DNA of 64,000 nucleotides from Vombatus ursinus (Eukaryota > Chordata > Mammalia > Diprotodontia > Vombatidae): the NCBI RefSeq assembly GCF_900497805.2, contig NW_020940358.1:28783146-28847145 (forward strand), read 5' to 3'. Position numbers and translations under genes: made by a program. Below the pieces are notes generated by a model. The model was not told the origin of the DNA. It did not search any database and worked only from the letters and a program-made list of their open reading frames with translations. Below, one piece after another: positions 25,949 through 38,880 of the stretch; position 1 is the first letter of the stretch; the number at the start of each line of letters is the position of its first letter.

Positions 25949-28900
25949 TCAGGACCCCATGTCCAGGCCTCCTCCTAGGTCATCATCATCCTCAGCGCTG
26001 AAGCCAGAGAAGCTGATGGGCTGACAGGCTAGGTTTCGAAGGTTCACCAGGCAGGCAGTCTGGGTGGTGCTGAAGTTGGGAACGGCAACCAGCAGGACAG
26101 TTTGTTCCTCGGGCCCTGCAGAAATCAGATGGAGGAGAAATGGGGACTCATCTGAAACCCCTGAACCATCTCAGTGGGCACTGAAAAGGGAGGCAGACCC
26201 TTGCAGGCAGTCATTAAGGGAAGAGCTAAGCTATCCCTTCTATTAGGACATATTTAGATGCAACTCCCAGAGCCCACTAGGAACTATACTAGTTCCAGAG
26301 AAATCATAGCAGACAGGGGACTTTGAGTTAATGATATAATCAGCACAACATATAATATATAATCTATAATCACCTGTCAGAATTCTCAAAGATCAAGGAA
26401 ACTACCTAGCATTGGGCCCTGGGCATTTTCAGGTCTTAATAAATAGGTCCAGATTAGCATCTACATTCTTGGTGAGCTAATTGACTAAGAGCACCTTCAT
26501 TCTACCAAAACTTTTCAGCCCTAAGGCTCCAGAAAGAGCTTGGGCTAGTTCCAGGGTAGCAAATATTAATAAAAACCACCACCCTGTATTTATGTAGTGT
26601 TTTAGCTGGTAAAACTAAACACATCTATAATCTTATTTCACCTTCACAACAATTCTATGAGGTAGGCAGAACAGACATATTAATGAATTTTACCGATGAC
26701 GAAGGGGAGTTCAAAGAGGTTAAATGATTTGCCTAAGACCATGCAGCTGTTAGGTGGCAGAGCTGAAACTTGACCCCAAGTCTTCTGATTCCCAACTCTA
26801 GTCTACCCAACATATCACTCTGTTCTAGAATGCTAGAAATCCATCCCGTGTGTGTGTGTGTGTGTGTGTATGATATGTTCCAATCTACATGAGACACTAG
26901 TCCCAAATGAAGATATAGCCCTTATGTACTGGTCTGACCTTTAGTGCCCTTGGCATAGATGGAACTAACCTCTGATGATTTTGGAGTGGAAATTAGGAGT
27001 GTTGCCACAGAAGTAGACATGGGGGCACTCAGGGAAGATGAATGGGTCTGTTTTGTAGAAGGGGTAACATCCTGGAAGGGGGAAAATACATAAAAAAACA
27101 AACAATCAAAAGATCAAAAAGGCAGAAAGAGAAAAACTGTCTCAGGTGTCATTTGATTTCAATTTTATGGGCCCTTGGGGCAGATGGGAAGAGATATATA
27201 GTTCTAAGGGGCCTCAAGTTCCTGGACTTTATATATAAGAAAAACCTGAGGGTCCTCAGAACTGCTTTCTGGAATCAGCTCTGGTTCTAAATCCCTTACT
27301 CAAATAGGACAGTACAAATTTATTGTTTGGACAATAGGAATTGTTTGGACAAAAGGAATATAAGTTCATGCTAAAGAATCACTAATCCTTCCTAATCCTT
27401 CCAATGTGCTCAATCCTCTCTACCTGACTATGAGTTTCATTACCAAGAGTGTCAGGTGCAGTGGGGCTGATGTGGCCCACCCGTAGGGTCCATTCTAGGA
27501 TCTCCAGATGATCCTCCATACTGCTGTACCGGAAAATGTCACTCACATTCTGTCCCGATGTCCCCAGGAACCTGTAAGGCAAATTTCAAGCTGGTTCTAT
27601 TCTAACACAGTCCTTCTCTGTTCTTGGGAATGACACAGTTGCATTCTGTTCTATGTGACACTTACAGGCTTGTACGATCCCTGAATAACCCAGGTCATTT
27701 TGGACACTTGTAACTGGTGTGGTCCAGTCTTGAAATCAGAAAGTTATAAACACCAGTACCACTTCCTACCTCCACTTGCAATTTCCACTAAAACATGTAC
27801 CTTCCCCTAACGATTCAGTCTCTAGTAAAATTAGAAAAAGTTTTCAGCTCAGTCAAACCACCTCGGAAGTACCTGACTCCGTCAATGGTGGCCTGGTAGG
27901 GGTTGGTGACCAGCTGCAGTGTGGAATAGGCAGAAGCCAGTGGGAACATGCAAGGATGAAGTGGCTGTTGAGGTAGCGTGTAGTTTGTTGGGTCAAATTC
28001 ACCAGGCATCACATCCACAGGCACTGAGGCCTAGCACAACAGAGAACAGGAAAAGTTTGTCAATATTCACCCCAATCCTTATTCCCAAATTCCAAATTCC
28101 CACCGACTACAGGCCATTTGTTGCCCGATTCCAGTTCTAAGGATGTGATTTCTAACAGTAACTATAGTCTCAGGTATGCTTACACTTAGTTGTAGTAGGA
28201 TCTCATCCAACATCTTGATGGCTTCCACACTAGCTGCCTGTGTTTTCTTAGTTAGGTATTTAGCCTGAAAGCAGAAATCCCCATAGTCAGTGTCCGTCCC
28301 CAAAGAAAGTGTGGATCAAAGAATTTTTCCCAGAGCCCTGCACTCAGGCCTCTTAACTGCACTCTGCTAGGAAGCACAGAATGGAACTCAGTAACCAAAG
28401 ACAAAGCCGAGAGTCCTGTGCTGTTGACTTCACCATCCCTACAGCCATTAGCCCTCTCTCTTCAAAGTAGAAAAGTGAGCCTTATGTCAAAAATCAGTCC
28501 CACCATCCATCTCCAGAGAAAGAACTGATGGAGTCTGAATACAGATCAAAGCATACCATTTTTTACTTTTATTTTTTTCATAAATTTTTTTTTGATCTGT
28601 GTCTTCTTTCAGAACATGACTAATATGAAAATATGCTTTGCATGATTGCAAACCTGTATAAACCATATCAATTTGCATACTATATCAGGGAAGGGACTAG
28701 GTGAGGGAAGGAGAGAATTTGGAACTCAAAATTTTAAAAAATGAACATTCAAAATTGTTTTTATATGTAATTGGGAAAAAACAAAATATTATTTTAAAAA
28801 AAAGAAAGAATAGGTCTCACTGTCTGAGCTATTTAAGGAGCTGACAAAAGGAAAGAATTTATGTTATTACATACTCTATTTCCCTGATAACACAATAACA

Positions 28901-31900
28901 CCAGGCATCTTGGAAAAAGAATCTTTGGATAAACAAAAAGGGGTTCCAAACAAAGAAGGTACAGCACACTCTGGGAAATTTATCACTAGAACCTAAATCC
29001 TTCTTAATTCCAAATTCCCCAAAGAAGCTCACAGAGATCCCCCCCGCCAAAGCATAAGACAAGAATTTTCAGGGATACCAGGCCTCTCTTCAGGAGAGGG
29101 TCCAGGGAGAATTCAAACAGGTAGAATCCATACCTTACTGATGGAGTCTCTGCTCTGGGTGTTCTGACTGAGTAAGTTCCCAGCAAGAATGACACGAGAG
29201 ATGTGGGCGGCGCTGCTCTGTTCTCCTTCATCGCCTAGCTGTCCTGTCACTACATCCACCATCAACTGGGTCCCCAGCAGGCTCTCACCACTGCATCCAC
29301 CCAGGCCCAGACCAGATACCAGCAGCACAAACCTGCAAGAGAAGGTCAGTAGTTTCCTAAGGCTAAGCTGGTGCTAGTACTCTTCTGGGTGGCCCCTAAA
29401 CGAGAAGGAGGCCTCAGCAGAATTTCAAAGGAAATTCCCAAACCTGACTGCAGATGAGTGTTTCAGGAAAACAAGACATTTGATGTTCTTGGTACTATGA
29501 AATGAGACTTTACAGCCCTTGAGGCAACAGTCAAGTTAAAAGATATAGCATAGCTTTGAGTCAAAAGATAGCCAAGAGCTGCAACTAAAAGCAAATGTTA
29601 AAGCATTAAAACCTCACCTGTCTGTATCAGGTACTGTCATAGGTTTCTGGGGTGGCAGGTCTGCAAAGCAATGATCCTCCACCAGAAACTTGCCATCATC
29701 TTGCACGGAGCCCAACACTGCCAGCACTATTCCTGAAGAACAGGGTAGATCAGAGTACCAGAGTTAAATGGAGGAGCCTAGTGGTGTATTCACCTTCTTC
29801 TTGTTGAACAGCAGCATAGCAAGGAGGTGCTCATTAAATTCAGATGCCCAAATTGTCAAGACTATACTAACCCCTAATCATCCTCCACCCCTTGGGGTGA
29901 GGGATTCTCCACTGGAAACTCAAACCAAGTTGTAGCCCTCTTGGTGATGCTGCCATTGGACAGAAGAGAGTAGTCTTCTTCATCCACACCCATCTAGATC
30001 TTCCTTGCACCTTGTAGGTGTATATTTTGGCTTTTTAATCAATCCACAAAAATCTACCTTCTCTTCCTCTCACTCTAAATTCCTCTTCCCTTCTCCTTAA
30101 TTGAGAACGAAACAAAACCCTTGTTCCAAACACATATAGTCAAGCAAAACAGATTTCAGTATTGGCCATGTCTAAAAAAATATATCTCATGTTGCACTCT
30201 GAGTCTCTTACCAGTCTATCTGGAGATGGGTAGCATATGACCCCACTAGGTCTAATCATAATGTCCATCCCCTCCATGAGTACAAGTAGATAAGCACACA
30301 CTTGCACCATGTCTATTGTTGTTGAGTTGTTTTTAATCATGTCCAACTTTTTGTGACCCCACTGGGTTTTCTTGGCAAAGATACTGAAATGGTTTGCCAT
30401 TTCCTTCTCCAGCTCATTTTACATATGAGGAAACTGAGGTAAACAGGGTTAAGTGACTTGCCCAGGGTCACACAACTAGTAAGTGTCTGAGGCTGGATTT
30501 GAATTCAGGAAGATGAGTCTTCCTGACTCCAGGCCTGGTGCTCTGTGCACTATGGCACCACCTCGCTGCTCCATGCACTTGTACCATGTACCTGTTACTA
30601 ATCTGGACACATCAAGAGTGCCTTCCAGTTTGATGCGTTGTAACTCATCTTCCAGAATCAGTTCATCGTCTGGGTGAATATATTTGCTCCGAGAAGGCTG
30701 GGGCAGTAGATTATGCTGGAATATCAAAACAGAGGGTTTTTTTAGGATCAAAGTTGCTACAGCTCAAGTTTCTTATAATTTCTCCAACATAACAACCCAC
30801 TTAGCTTTTATATTCAGCCTTGTTCCTTTCTTCCTATATTCAAAGGGCTTACTGCTCCTTCAAATGCCAGTCTTATTTTTCCTGTGTCCATGCATAAGGC
30901 CTGACCTGCAGTGTCCAAAGAGCTAAGAGGCCTCCACATTTGGGCTCTGTGGGGTAATGTTAGCTAGATTTGTATTTGAACATATCTTTCTAGGAACAAC
31001 CTTCTGTAGTGTTCTTCAAACTCATGGTATTCTCCTTGTTCTAACCCCCCAACCAGATTCTTCCAGCTTTAGCTTTCCCTTCCCAAGAGCATGGTAGAGA
31101 GGTTAACTTTGCGGCTATGAGGTAAAAAGCTCACCTCTTCACTGATTTCCCGAAGGATGGAAGGCTGCAGCTGCATGGACTTGAAGAGAGTTCCCACCAC
31201 ACAACATTTCTCTCCAGGCTGCAGTTCACAGAGCTTCCTTACACTTACTTCACTGCCTGTGGATAGCAATGGTTATGTCATCTATCAAGGCTCAAGGGAA
31301 AGTCAATAGGAAGAGCCATAAGGATTGGACTCAGGACTCCCTCAACCTTTACCCACAGCAGAGGGCCATTCAAGATATAGCCTCACGAGAGAATACTTTA
31401 ACAGAATCCTAATCCCTCAAGCAATCCCTCAAGATTCTGAACTTCGGAATTCTATTCTCTGGCCAGACCACAAACTCCCAGCAGTTTTTCTCTCATACTC
31501 TCCCATGCCTTCTTTTCACAATGTGGAGGACAGCAGTTAACAAGAGAGAAAACTTGGTACCCACTAGTAACAACAAAGGTATTCTGTGACAAGGCAAATG
31601 AACTAATGATGTGGTCCTGAACTTTGTTCTTCCAGGTAAAACTTCTCAAAATTTAGAGCTAGAGGAGGAATTTAAAGTACTCCACCTGTGATGTGAAAGC
31701 CCAGACCAAATCAAAAGAGAACAAAAGATTTGGGAAAAAACATCTCTCCTAAGAATTTTTTTTTCCTTTTGAAAAATGGGGGTGGGGTGGGAAAAGGAGA
31801 AAAGATTATGAAATCTGAAAAAAATATTAATAAAATGTTTAAGATAAAGTGTTATAGCTCTGGACATCTTTTCAGATACTTGCTAGCTGTATGATCCTGG

Positions 31901-34900
31901 CCAAGTCACTTAACCTGTCTGCCTCAGTTTGCTCTACTGTAAAATGGAAATAATAGCAGCACCCAACTCCTAGGGCTGTTCTTAGGGTCAAATGAGATAA
32001 TTACTATAAAGTACTTATGACTGTGTATGTGGCACATAGTAAGAGCTATATAAATGTTAGCTATTAATTGTTGTTGTTGTATAGATACCAAGAGGGAAAA
32101 AAGAGGGAAAAACAAAAAGATAAAGTGTTATAAACATGTAGTCCCCAATTTGTGCCCAAATTCTAAAAGTTAATATGTAACTTGGAACACATAGAAACAA
32201 TGTTACAAGTAATGGTGAGGTTCTCAGGCCAGACTGAAACATTGATACTTATTGCCTACTAACTTCTAAGTTACTCCTCAATGGCCAACTTGGCTCATCT
32301 GACCCAATCTCTCCCTCCACTGTGTTCCCTGTCATCATTCTTGGTCATGTCAATCTTCATGTTAATTACCTAATACCCTGACCTTGAGGAACTTTCTGAG
32401 CTCATTACCGTCATATCCTCCAGCTCCACTTGGTTTCTGTCACCAACGGGCACAGCTACATCCGGGACAGCATCATGACTCAGGACTCCTTTCAATTTAA
32501 GATTCTGAACTTTGGAATTCTATTCTCTGGCCAGACCACAAACTCCCAGCAGTTTCTCTCTCATATTCTCCCATGCCTTAGTGAACCTATTAATCTTTGT
32601 GGTGACTTCAGTTTTTGACATATTACTATACTTCCAGTCCATCATTGGTTTTACTTGTCTCCCTACTTACATTGAACTGTGGGGGTCAACATTTCAAGAG
32701 TTTATCTGCCACCACCCTAGAATGCCCTGCCTCCTTTACCTGCCACTCTCTCTCTCCTAACCCCCCAGTCTTAGGTAACTCCACTATTTTTCTTCTGCTC
32801 CTTCTGCCCTACCACAAAGCATAGCTAGAGGACGTAGTTTAAAAAAAAAACAAAACACAAGCCTATTAAATCTACTACAAATGTTTTCCAACTTCATCTA
32901 GGCCCTCACTACTGAGTGGCAACTTTTAATCATCTCTTATCGAGCACAATGTCTTGTACATAGTAAGGGCTTAATAAATGTTCATGAAATTGAATTTTTT
33001 TATGGCATTATTCCCTATAACAACTATTCTTTTCCACTCTTCTCAGTCCTTTAATCTGCCCATTCTCATTCCTAAGCAGGTAACTACATCTTTTCCTACA
33101 TTACTGAGATCAAGATCAGCCAGTATGACCTCAACTTTCTTCCTCTATCCCTCAAAACATCACTAAATGTCCAGAGGTGGCCTTCTTCATCGCCAAAGCA
33201 TTGATCCTATACTTGTATCCTTGTATCACATCCTTCTCTTCTTTCTCCAGATCTTGCTCCATTAGTCATCCCCTTTTTCTTTCCCAGTTACTCTCCTCCA
33301 CCTACATACATCCTTGTCTTCACTTTCTTTTAAAAACAAAAACAAAACCATTTCCTGAAGCTATTCTCCTATCTCTATCCTCTCTTTCACTGACAAACTT
33401 CTAGAAAGAGGTGTCTACATTCACTGCTCTTTAACTACATCAATATCCATTCATCCTTTAACCCTTTATAATCTAGCTTTAGTCACACCACTCTACAAGT
33501 TGCTCTCTCAAAAGTGACCAATTTAATTCAACAAGTATCTATTAAGCACCTATTATTGTAAGACACCAATGGCCATAATGCTAATAATCACTTTCTCCTT
33601 GATCTCTCTTCTCCCCTCGCTTCTGAGGCACTGTGCTTACTTCTACCTCTGATAATAATCTGTCTACTCTTTCTCCATCCATTCCCTAAATGTAAACAAT
33701 CCCCAGTTCCCTCAGCAATCTCATGTACTCTCACTTTGACTACCACTTCTGTGCAGGTGATTCTCCAAATTGACTTCTTTCCCAAGTTTTTTCTTATTTT
33801 TTGTAGCTAACTGCAGAATTTTGGATAATGGCACCCACTATCCTCCCAGATACCCATACTTGAAATCTGAGTTATCTTTAACACCTCCTTCTTCCTATAT
33901 CCAGTCATCAGGTCCTACTGATTCTGTCTCTTGAAGCCTTCACATCCTTAATGATCCCCCTGTTAACTACCTGAATTTAGACCATTAATACATTTTGTTT
34001 GCAAGGGTCTCTCATCCCTGCAATCCATAAAACACACAAATGTCAAGATTGATCACATGACTCCCCATTTAAATTTTCCATTGTCAGCGGAATATAGTTC
34101 ACGATTACCAGCCTGGACTTTAAGGCCTTACATAATCTTGCTCCTGTTTCTTCCTCTACCCTTATCCCATACTACTGGTCTTTACAAAAAGTATACTACA
34201 ACCAATCTAGACTAGATGTTATTCTCATAATTTATCCTGAATTTTCCTTTTTGTTCATGACTTTTTATGGCTGGAATGTATTCTCTCCAACCTCATCTCT
34301 AACTGCTGAAATCCTAACCAGCTCAAATATCTCCTGTTCTAAACCTTCTCTGCTCCTCACCCTCCCAGTTCTCCCCCACCCCTAGCCTCAGGACAAATGA
34401 TCTTGCCTTACTTGGTAACTTCATGATACTTTATGCCTTTCTTACAGCATTTATCATATTTTAGTATTGGGGGGGTAAGGTTTACAAATATTAGTTCCGT
34501 TACTAGACAGTAAGGTCCTTGTAGGGATGGGCTGCATCTTATTTATCTTTGTATTCCCTTCTTATACACAGTAGGTACTGAATAAATGTTTGTTAAACTG
34601 AATTGAAAATAATGGCTAAAGAAGCCTACAGAGGAACTGGGCGTAGGACAGAAAACGTGGCATGGCAACTATCTGATATAATACATGTCATACAGAGGGA
34701 CATTGGGTGAAAGAGGCTTTCTTGATACAATCCAGCAAACAAGCATCCAAAGGAATTCAGGCTTATGAAAGAAAATGAATCTAAGCATATTAATATGAAA
34801 AATACAAAGAAAGAAATTAATATAAAAATAGTTACAATAGTAGAGCCTAGAAGTATATATAAAGCAAAGCCAATGAGGATGGAATCATGCAATTATAATC

Positions 34901-35794
34901 CATTCTACCCCTTTACTTCTAAATGGAGAAAAGAGAAGCTGTAGGGGAGGAGTATATAATATGAGCAGAAATAGCCTGAAACATGGGGACCAGCTCCTTC
35001 AGAAAGATTCAAGCAGTTGTGGCTAATGGAGAAGAGAGCTATGCTTTACAAGTATGTCAGGATGGAGAAGCAGAGAAGAAAATTAGGGGGAAAGGAAAAC
35101 TTTGAAAAAAGATAAAATCTAGCTGAAGATGAGAAAAAATATCTCCCTTTGTTAGCAAATTGTAGAATTACTACTATGGAAGAATGTAAAAGACTACATA
35201 AATAAAGAACTTCTCTGATTCTCTCTCAATAACTCTAAGAAAAGCCTACTACTTTCTAGTGGGTAAAAACATAATAATAGCTAACATGTATGGTGCCAAC
35301 TAAGTGCCAAGCACTGTGCTAAGAGCTTTACAAATATTATCTAATTTGATCCTCACAACATTCCTGTGAGGTAGGTGCTATTATTATCTCTATTTTATAG
35401 ATGAGGAAACTGAGGCAAACAGCAACTTGCCCAGGGTCACACAACTAGTACATGTCCGAGGCATTTGAACTCATGTCTTTTTGACTCAAGGTCTTACACT
35501 TTATCCATTGTGCCACCTACCTGCCCCTAAACTTACAAACTAGTAAAAACATTCCCCAAACTTCTATCACTCACTCCAACGTTGTCTAGCCCGATTCACC
35601 AGGAGGGGCGTCATATGAACAAGACGGGTAGCATAGATGTGGGCATACTGCCGACTAAAGCTTCGCTCCCCCAAACGAAAAGGCTGGGAAGAGTTAGTGT
35701 AAGTTGTCACAGGTACTCGAGCAAAGGTGGAGGACTCTGTTGATGGTGGAGACAAGAGTGTGTGGGCCCTCTTTGAAGCTTGCTCTGAAAACAT
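25949..35794 (-). CDS. POLD2: POLD2, DNA polymerase delta subunit 2 (p50, B subunit)
   Basis: The p50 subunit bridges the catalytic p125 (POLD1) to p66 (POLD3) in the nucleus, for lagging-strand synthesis and repair; it also joins polymerase zeta. Coding exons in transcript order: 35575-35794, 31135-31256, 30592-30715, 29618-29732, 29134-29332, 28184-28264, 27873-28030, 27444-27571, 26970-27071, 25949-26115. All are GT-AG and in frame: 1416 nt, 471 aa (human 469). The protein starts [18 protein letters not shown] and ends [13 protein letters not shown]. An OB-fold region comes first (about 50-190, with VVGTLFKSM and [11 protein letters not shown]), then the inactive calcineurin-like phosphoesterase region (about 200-430, with [31 protein letters not shown] and [10 protein letters not shown]). 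Sequence is close to human throughout, so the gene is intact. Spliced 5' UTR begins upstream (exon edge at 35837). Confidence 0.97.
26575..26825 (-). repeat. MIR-type SINE in POLD2 last intron
   Basis: Reverse core-SINE: gtgttttagctggtaaaact, cacaacaattctatgaggta, ttgcctaagaccatgcagct. It lies between the last two POLD2 exons. Confidence 0.7.
26848..26871. repeat. (GT)n microsatellite in POLD2 intron
   Basis: About 12 GT units, next to the SINE just before it and about 100 bp from coding exon 9. Confidence 0.9.
28490..28805 (+). repeat. L1 LINE 3' end in POLD2 intron
   Basis: Marsupial L1 tail: ccatccatctccagagaaag, aactgatggagtctgaatac, agatcaaagcataccatttt, and ending ttatatgtaattgggaaaaa with an A-rich tail. 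5'-truncated and antisense to POLD2. Confidence 0.82.
30312..30572 (-). repeat. Marsupial CORE-SINE (full type) near a POLD2 splice donor
   Basis: Reverse copy: gttttcttggcaaagatact, ttacatatgaggaaactgag, gacttgcccagggtcacaca, gaattcaggaagatgagtct, and head caccacctcgctgctcc. Its tRNA-like head ends about 19 bp from the donor of coding exon 3 (exon end 30592). Confidence 0.88.
31431..31511 (+). repeat. 81-bp duplicated segment, copy A
   Basis: Differs from 32499-32579 at three positions over 81 bp. Flanks on both sides do not match. Copy B lies in L2 ORF2 sequence; copy A stands alone. Confidence 0.92.
32260..34605 (+). repeat. L2 LINE, long degraded copy
   Basis: Several L2 ORF2 landmarks occur in order: ttcttggtcatgtcaatctt (endonuclease part), gaaagaggtgtctacattca with ctctcaaaagtgaccaattt (RT part, matching the L2 segment around ERVVYxHC and TALSKVTN), ctggactttaaggccttaca, and the L2 tail gtaggtactgaataaatgtt. 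A short fragment interrupts it at about 33530-33570. Frames are broken. Confidence 0.75.
32499..32579 (+). repeat. 81-bp duplicated segment, copy B
   Basis: Partner of 31431-31511, 1068 bp away in the same direction. It is embedded in the L2 LINE. Confidence 0.92.
34606..35264. other. POLD2: Unassigned part of POLD2 intron
   Basis: AT-rich sequence between the L2 tail and the next SINE; no exon or known repeat was recognised. Confidence 0.4.
35265..35528 (-). repeat. CORE-SINE in POLD2 intron
   Basis: Reverse copy: gccaagcactgtgctaagag, gaggaaactgaggcaaacag, cttgcccagggtcacacaac, and head gccacctacctgcccc. It ends about 45 bp from the donor of the first coding exon. Confidence 0.82.
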
Positions 35795-35837
35795 GGCCGA
35801 GGTCCTAGGGCCGGTGTTTGCCTTGGGAATACTGCAC
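35795..35837 (-). other. POLD2: POLD2 5' UTR part of the first coding exon
   Basis: On the minus strand a pyrimidine-poor but usable acceptor (tttatttag) ends at 35838. The exon then runs 43 nt to the ATG at 35794. This implies at least one upstream noncoding exon, probably in the CpG island at about 39.2 kb. Confidence 0.7.
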
Positions 35838-38800
35838 CTAAATAAAGGAGAAATTGGTTACTGTATATTTTCTTTCTTTTTTTTTTTTAAGGCAATTGGG
35901 GTTAAGTGACTTGCCCAGGGTCACACAGTTAGTAAATGTCAAGTGTTTGGTCTGAGGCCGGATTTGAACTCAGGTCCTCCTGACTTCAGGGCCGGTGCTC
36001 TATCTACTGCTCCACCTAGCTGCCCCTTATTACTGTATATTTTCAAAAAGCCTCCTGTACCTACTCACCACTAGCCTCGTTTAATACACAGTATCAGGGA
36101 GGCACATGGGAGGTAAAGAGATAGTTCTAGGAGAAACCAACTTAAAATTAGGTAAAATATCATCTGGCAAGATTATCAGTTTCTTGAGGGCAGAGACCAT
36201 TCTTTTTCCTTTGTATTGCCTACAGCATTTGCAACAGTACACTGCACTTAGTAGGTGTTTATATTCAATTAAACAAACATTATTAAATGTTTGTTGAATT
36301 AATAATAATAGCTAGCATTTACATAGTGCAAAGCACTTTACAAATATCTCATTTGATACTCATAACAACCCTGGGAAGTAAGTGCTATTGTTATCCCTAG
36401 TTTACTGATGAGGAAACTGAAGCAGTGGTTAAGTGACTTGCCCAGGGTCACATCACTAGTAAGTGTCTGAAACTAGATTTGAACTTAGGTCCTTCTGACT
36501 TCACACCCTGTGCTCTATCCATTGTGACACCTAGCTGTCTGAATGAGTGTTATTGACAGAATGAAAGCAGTCATTCAATAAAGATATCTGTGTTTGTCTC
36601 TGTAGTCACTTGATGAAGGGGAAGGGGGAAACCAGGGCCAAGAGCACTTTTCTACTTCCCAACTTGATTCAAACTTATGTGGCTCAATGCAAGTTTGCAA
36701 AATGATGGCATTAATTATAATCACATATATTTCTGGAAAGAGAAATGGAATGGGAACCAGGAGACCTGAGATCTAGTTCCTCATTATGCTATGCCACTTA
36801 CTACCTATATGACAGTGGGGAAATGACTCTCTGGGCCTCAATTTCCTCATCTATAAAGTAAGGGAGTTGGACCAGATGACTTCTAAGATCCCTTCCTGTT
36901 CTAAAGCTATCATCAGTAGCCTTGAGCAAGCCACTTAAAAATTGCTAGTGTTCTTCATTTGTAAAATTAAAGGCCTGGAAAAAAATTATCCTTATGATTC
37001 CTTGCATCTATAAATGTCTAAGATTCCATAGCCTAGCATTCAAGGCCCTCTATTAGCTAGCTGGCCTTCCCTCATTTCTAGCTTCATCCATCATTTTTTT
37101 CATACAAAGCCTTCTTTCTTTAGCTCAAGTCAATCAATTTTGCATTATTGGCACATGATTTGCTAGTTTCCATCTTCACTCATGTCCATCCCTAACTCCA
37201 CCAACCCATATCTACCATTTCCTTCAGGACCTGGCTCAAAATCTGGTTCCTTCAAGAAATCTTCAATACCTAATACCTAACCCTATACCATTCTGATCAA
37301 GCTCTTGGCTCAGTTGTCTTTAGCCTATGAACTGAGAACCCCACAGGAGCTGTGGAATTATGGCAAAAGGTTCAGGAATTTAGTTTAGCTCCAAAAAAAA
37401 AAATAAATAAGTGAGGGAACTTAGTATAATAATAACTCATTTATATAGGACTTCAAGGTTTTCAAAGCACTTTCCTCATTCTATAACAAGGAAACCAGGG
37501 CCCAGAAAGATCAAGTGATAGGTTTGTGGTCATAAATCACCTAGTCAGAGCCAGAGGGGACCTCAGAGCTTATCTAGTCAAGTCCACTCATCTTATACAT
37601 GAGGAAACTGAAGTAAAGTGACTGGCCCATGGTCATGTAGCTAGTCAGTGTCAGAGGTGGGATTCAAAAACCACCCTCAGTCTTTCCAGAATATTAATGA
37701 CCTAGCCCAGGCATTCAACTCTGACCTCCTGAATCCTAGCGTAGGGCTTTTCCCTTTACCACAGCACAGTCCCTTTTGTGCTTTACATCTTTTCCTTTTT
37801 GTGGCCCTAAGCCGGAGACAGGAGGAGTTTCATACTAGGCAGGGCTCTCCCAGTTTCAATCCTCAAGCTCCAGGGCTTCATGGCTGAAGCTGCACACTGG
37901 TTCTTGAACTGGAATATAGCCATCTGTGTGACATATCTTTCTTTATATGCATTTTTTTTTATATTGCTTCAAGGTTCACAAAGCACTTTCTTCACAACCA
38001 TCAAGGGGAAAAGGGACACAGCGGAAAATATACTCTATTTGGAGTCAGAGAATCTGAGTTTAAATCCTGGCAGTGCTACTTATTAACCCTTTGCAAGTCA
38101 CTTAACTCCTCTCTGGGCCTCAGTTCACAAAATTTGTAAAAAATGAGGGGGTTGGACTAGATGACCTCCCAGCTCTAAATTTATGCCATGAATTCTGTGA
38201 GCATGGATATCATCATTTCTACTTTACGGATGAGTAAACTGTGGCTTAGAGATGTGATTTTGACTCCTGGAGCATTCAGGTCTGACACTAAGCAATCTCT
38301 CTGGTATTGAGGAGCAATTTGGTCTCACTGGAAGTAGGTTGGGAGTGAGAAGAGAAATAAACTTAAGAACCAGAAGGAACCTCATAGGATAACTCGACCA
38401 CCTTCATTTTAGCAATAAGCAAATCAAGACTCAGAGAGGGAGCTTTTCTCATCCAACTTCTTTACAGATGAGTAAACCGAGGCTCAGAGGGTTTCAGTAA
38501 TTTGCTCAAGAGCACACAACTAGTGTCAGAACCGGGAAGTAAAATACAAATCCAGGGCTCTTAGAGGCAGGGTGGTAAAGCTGAAAAAGCATTAGATCTG
38601 AGGTTAGGAAGAATCCAGCCTCAGACACTATTATGTCAGGAAGGCAGCATGGTACACAGGGTTCTGTCAGTGACCGTTATCTTGGGCAAATCACTTCACC
38701 TCTCTGGGCCTCAGTTTCCTCGTTTGTCAAATGAGGAGGTAGGGCTTGAGAAACCTCTGAAGTTCCTTCCAGCTTTATATCTATGATTTTAGGTGTGACT

Positions 38801-38880
38801 CGTAGTCATTTCGCCTTGGAGAACCGTAGAATGGGGATGCTGCCCAGATAACGTGGCTAGTCCTCTTTCGCAAACCCAGA
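35838..38880 (-). other. POLD2: POLD2 5' UTR intron, SINE-rich
   Basis: Repeats, no exon seen. A CORE-SINE with poly(T) end lies at 35875-36027 (-). Further MIR-type SINEs are at 36300-36540 (-), 36740-36910 (+), 37410-37690 (-), 38000-38200 (+), 38385-38560 (-) and 38640-38800 (+). The stretch 36910-37400 has no recognised content. Confidence 0.6.

Larger units (their letters stand above)
31257..35574 (-). other. POLD2: POLD2 intron between first and second coding exons
   Basis: A 4.3-kb intron filled by repeats: an 81-bp duplicate pair (31431-31511 and 32499-32579), a MIR-type SINE 31870-32080 (+), a long L2 LINE from about 32260 to 34605 (+), and a CORE-SINE 35265-35528 (-). The 34606-35264 part is AT-rich and unassigned. 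No further exon was seen. Confidence 0.75.
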
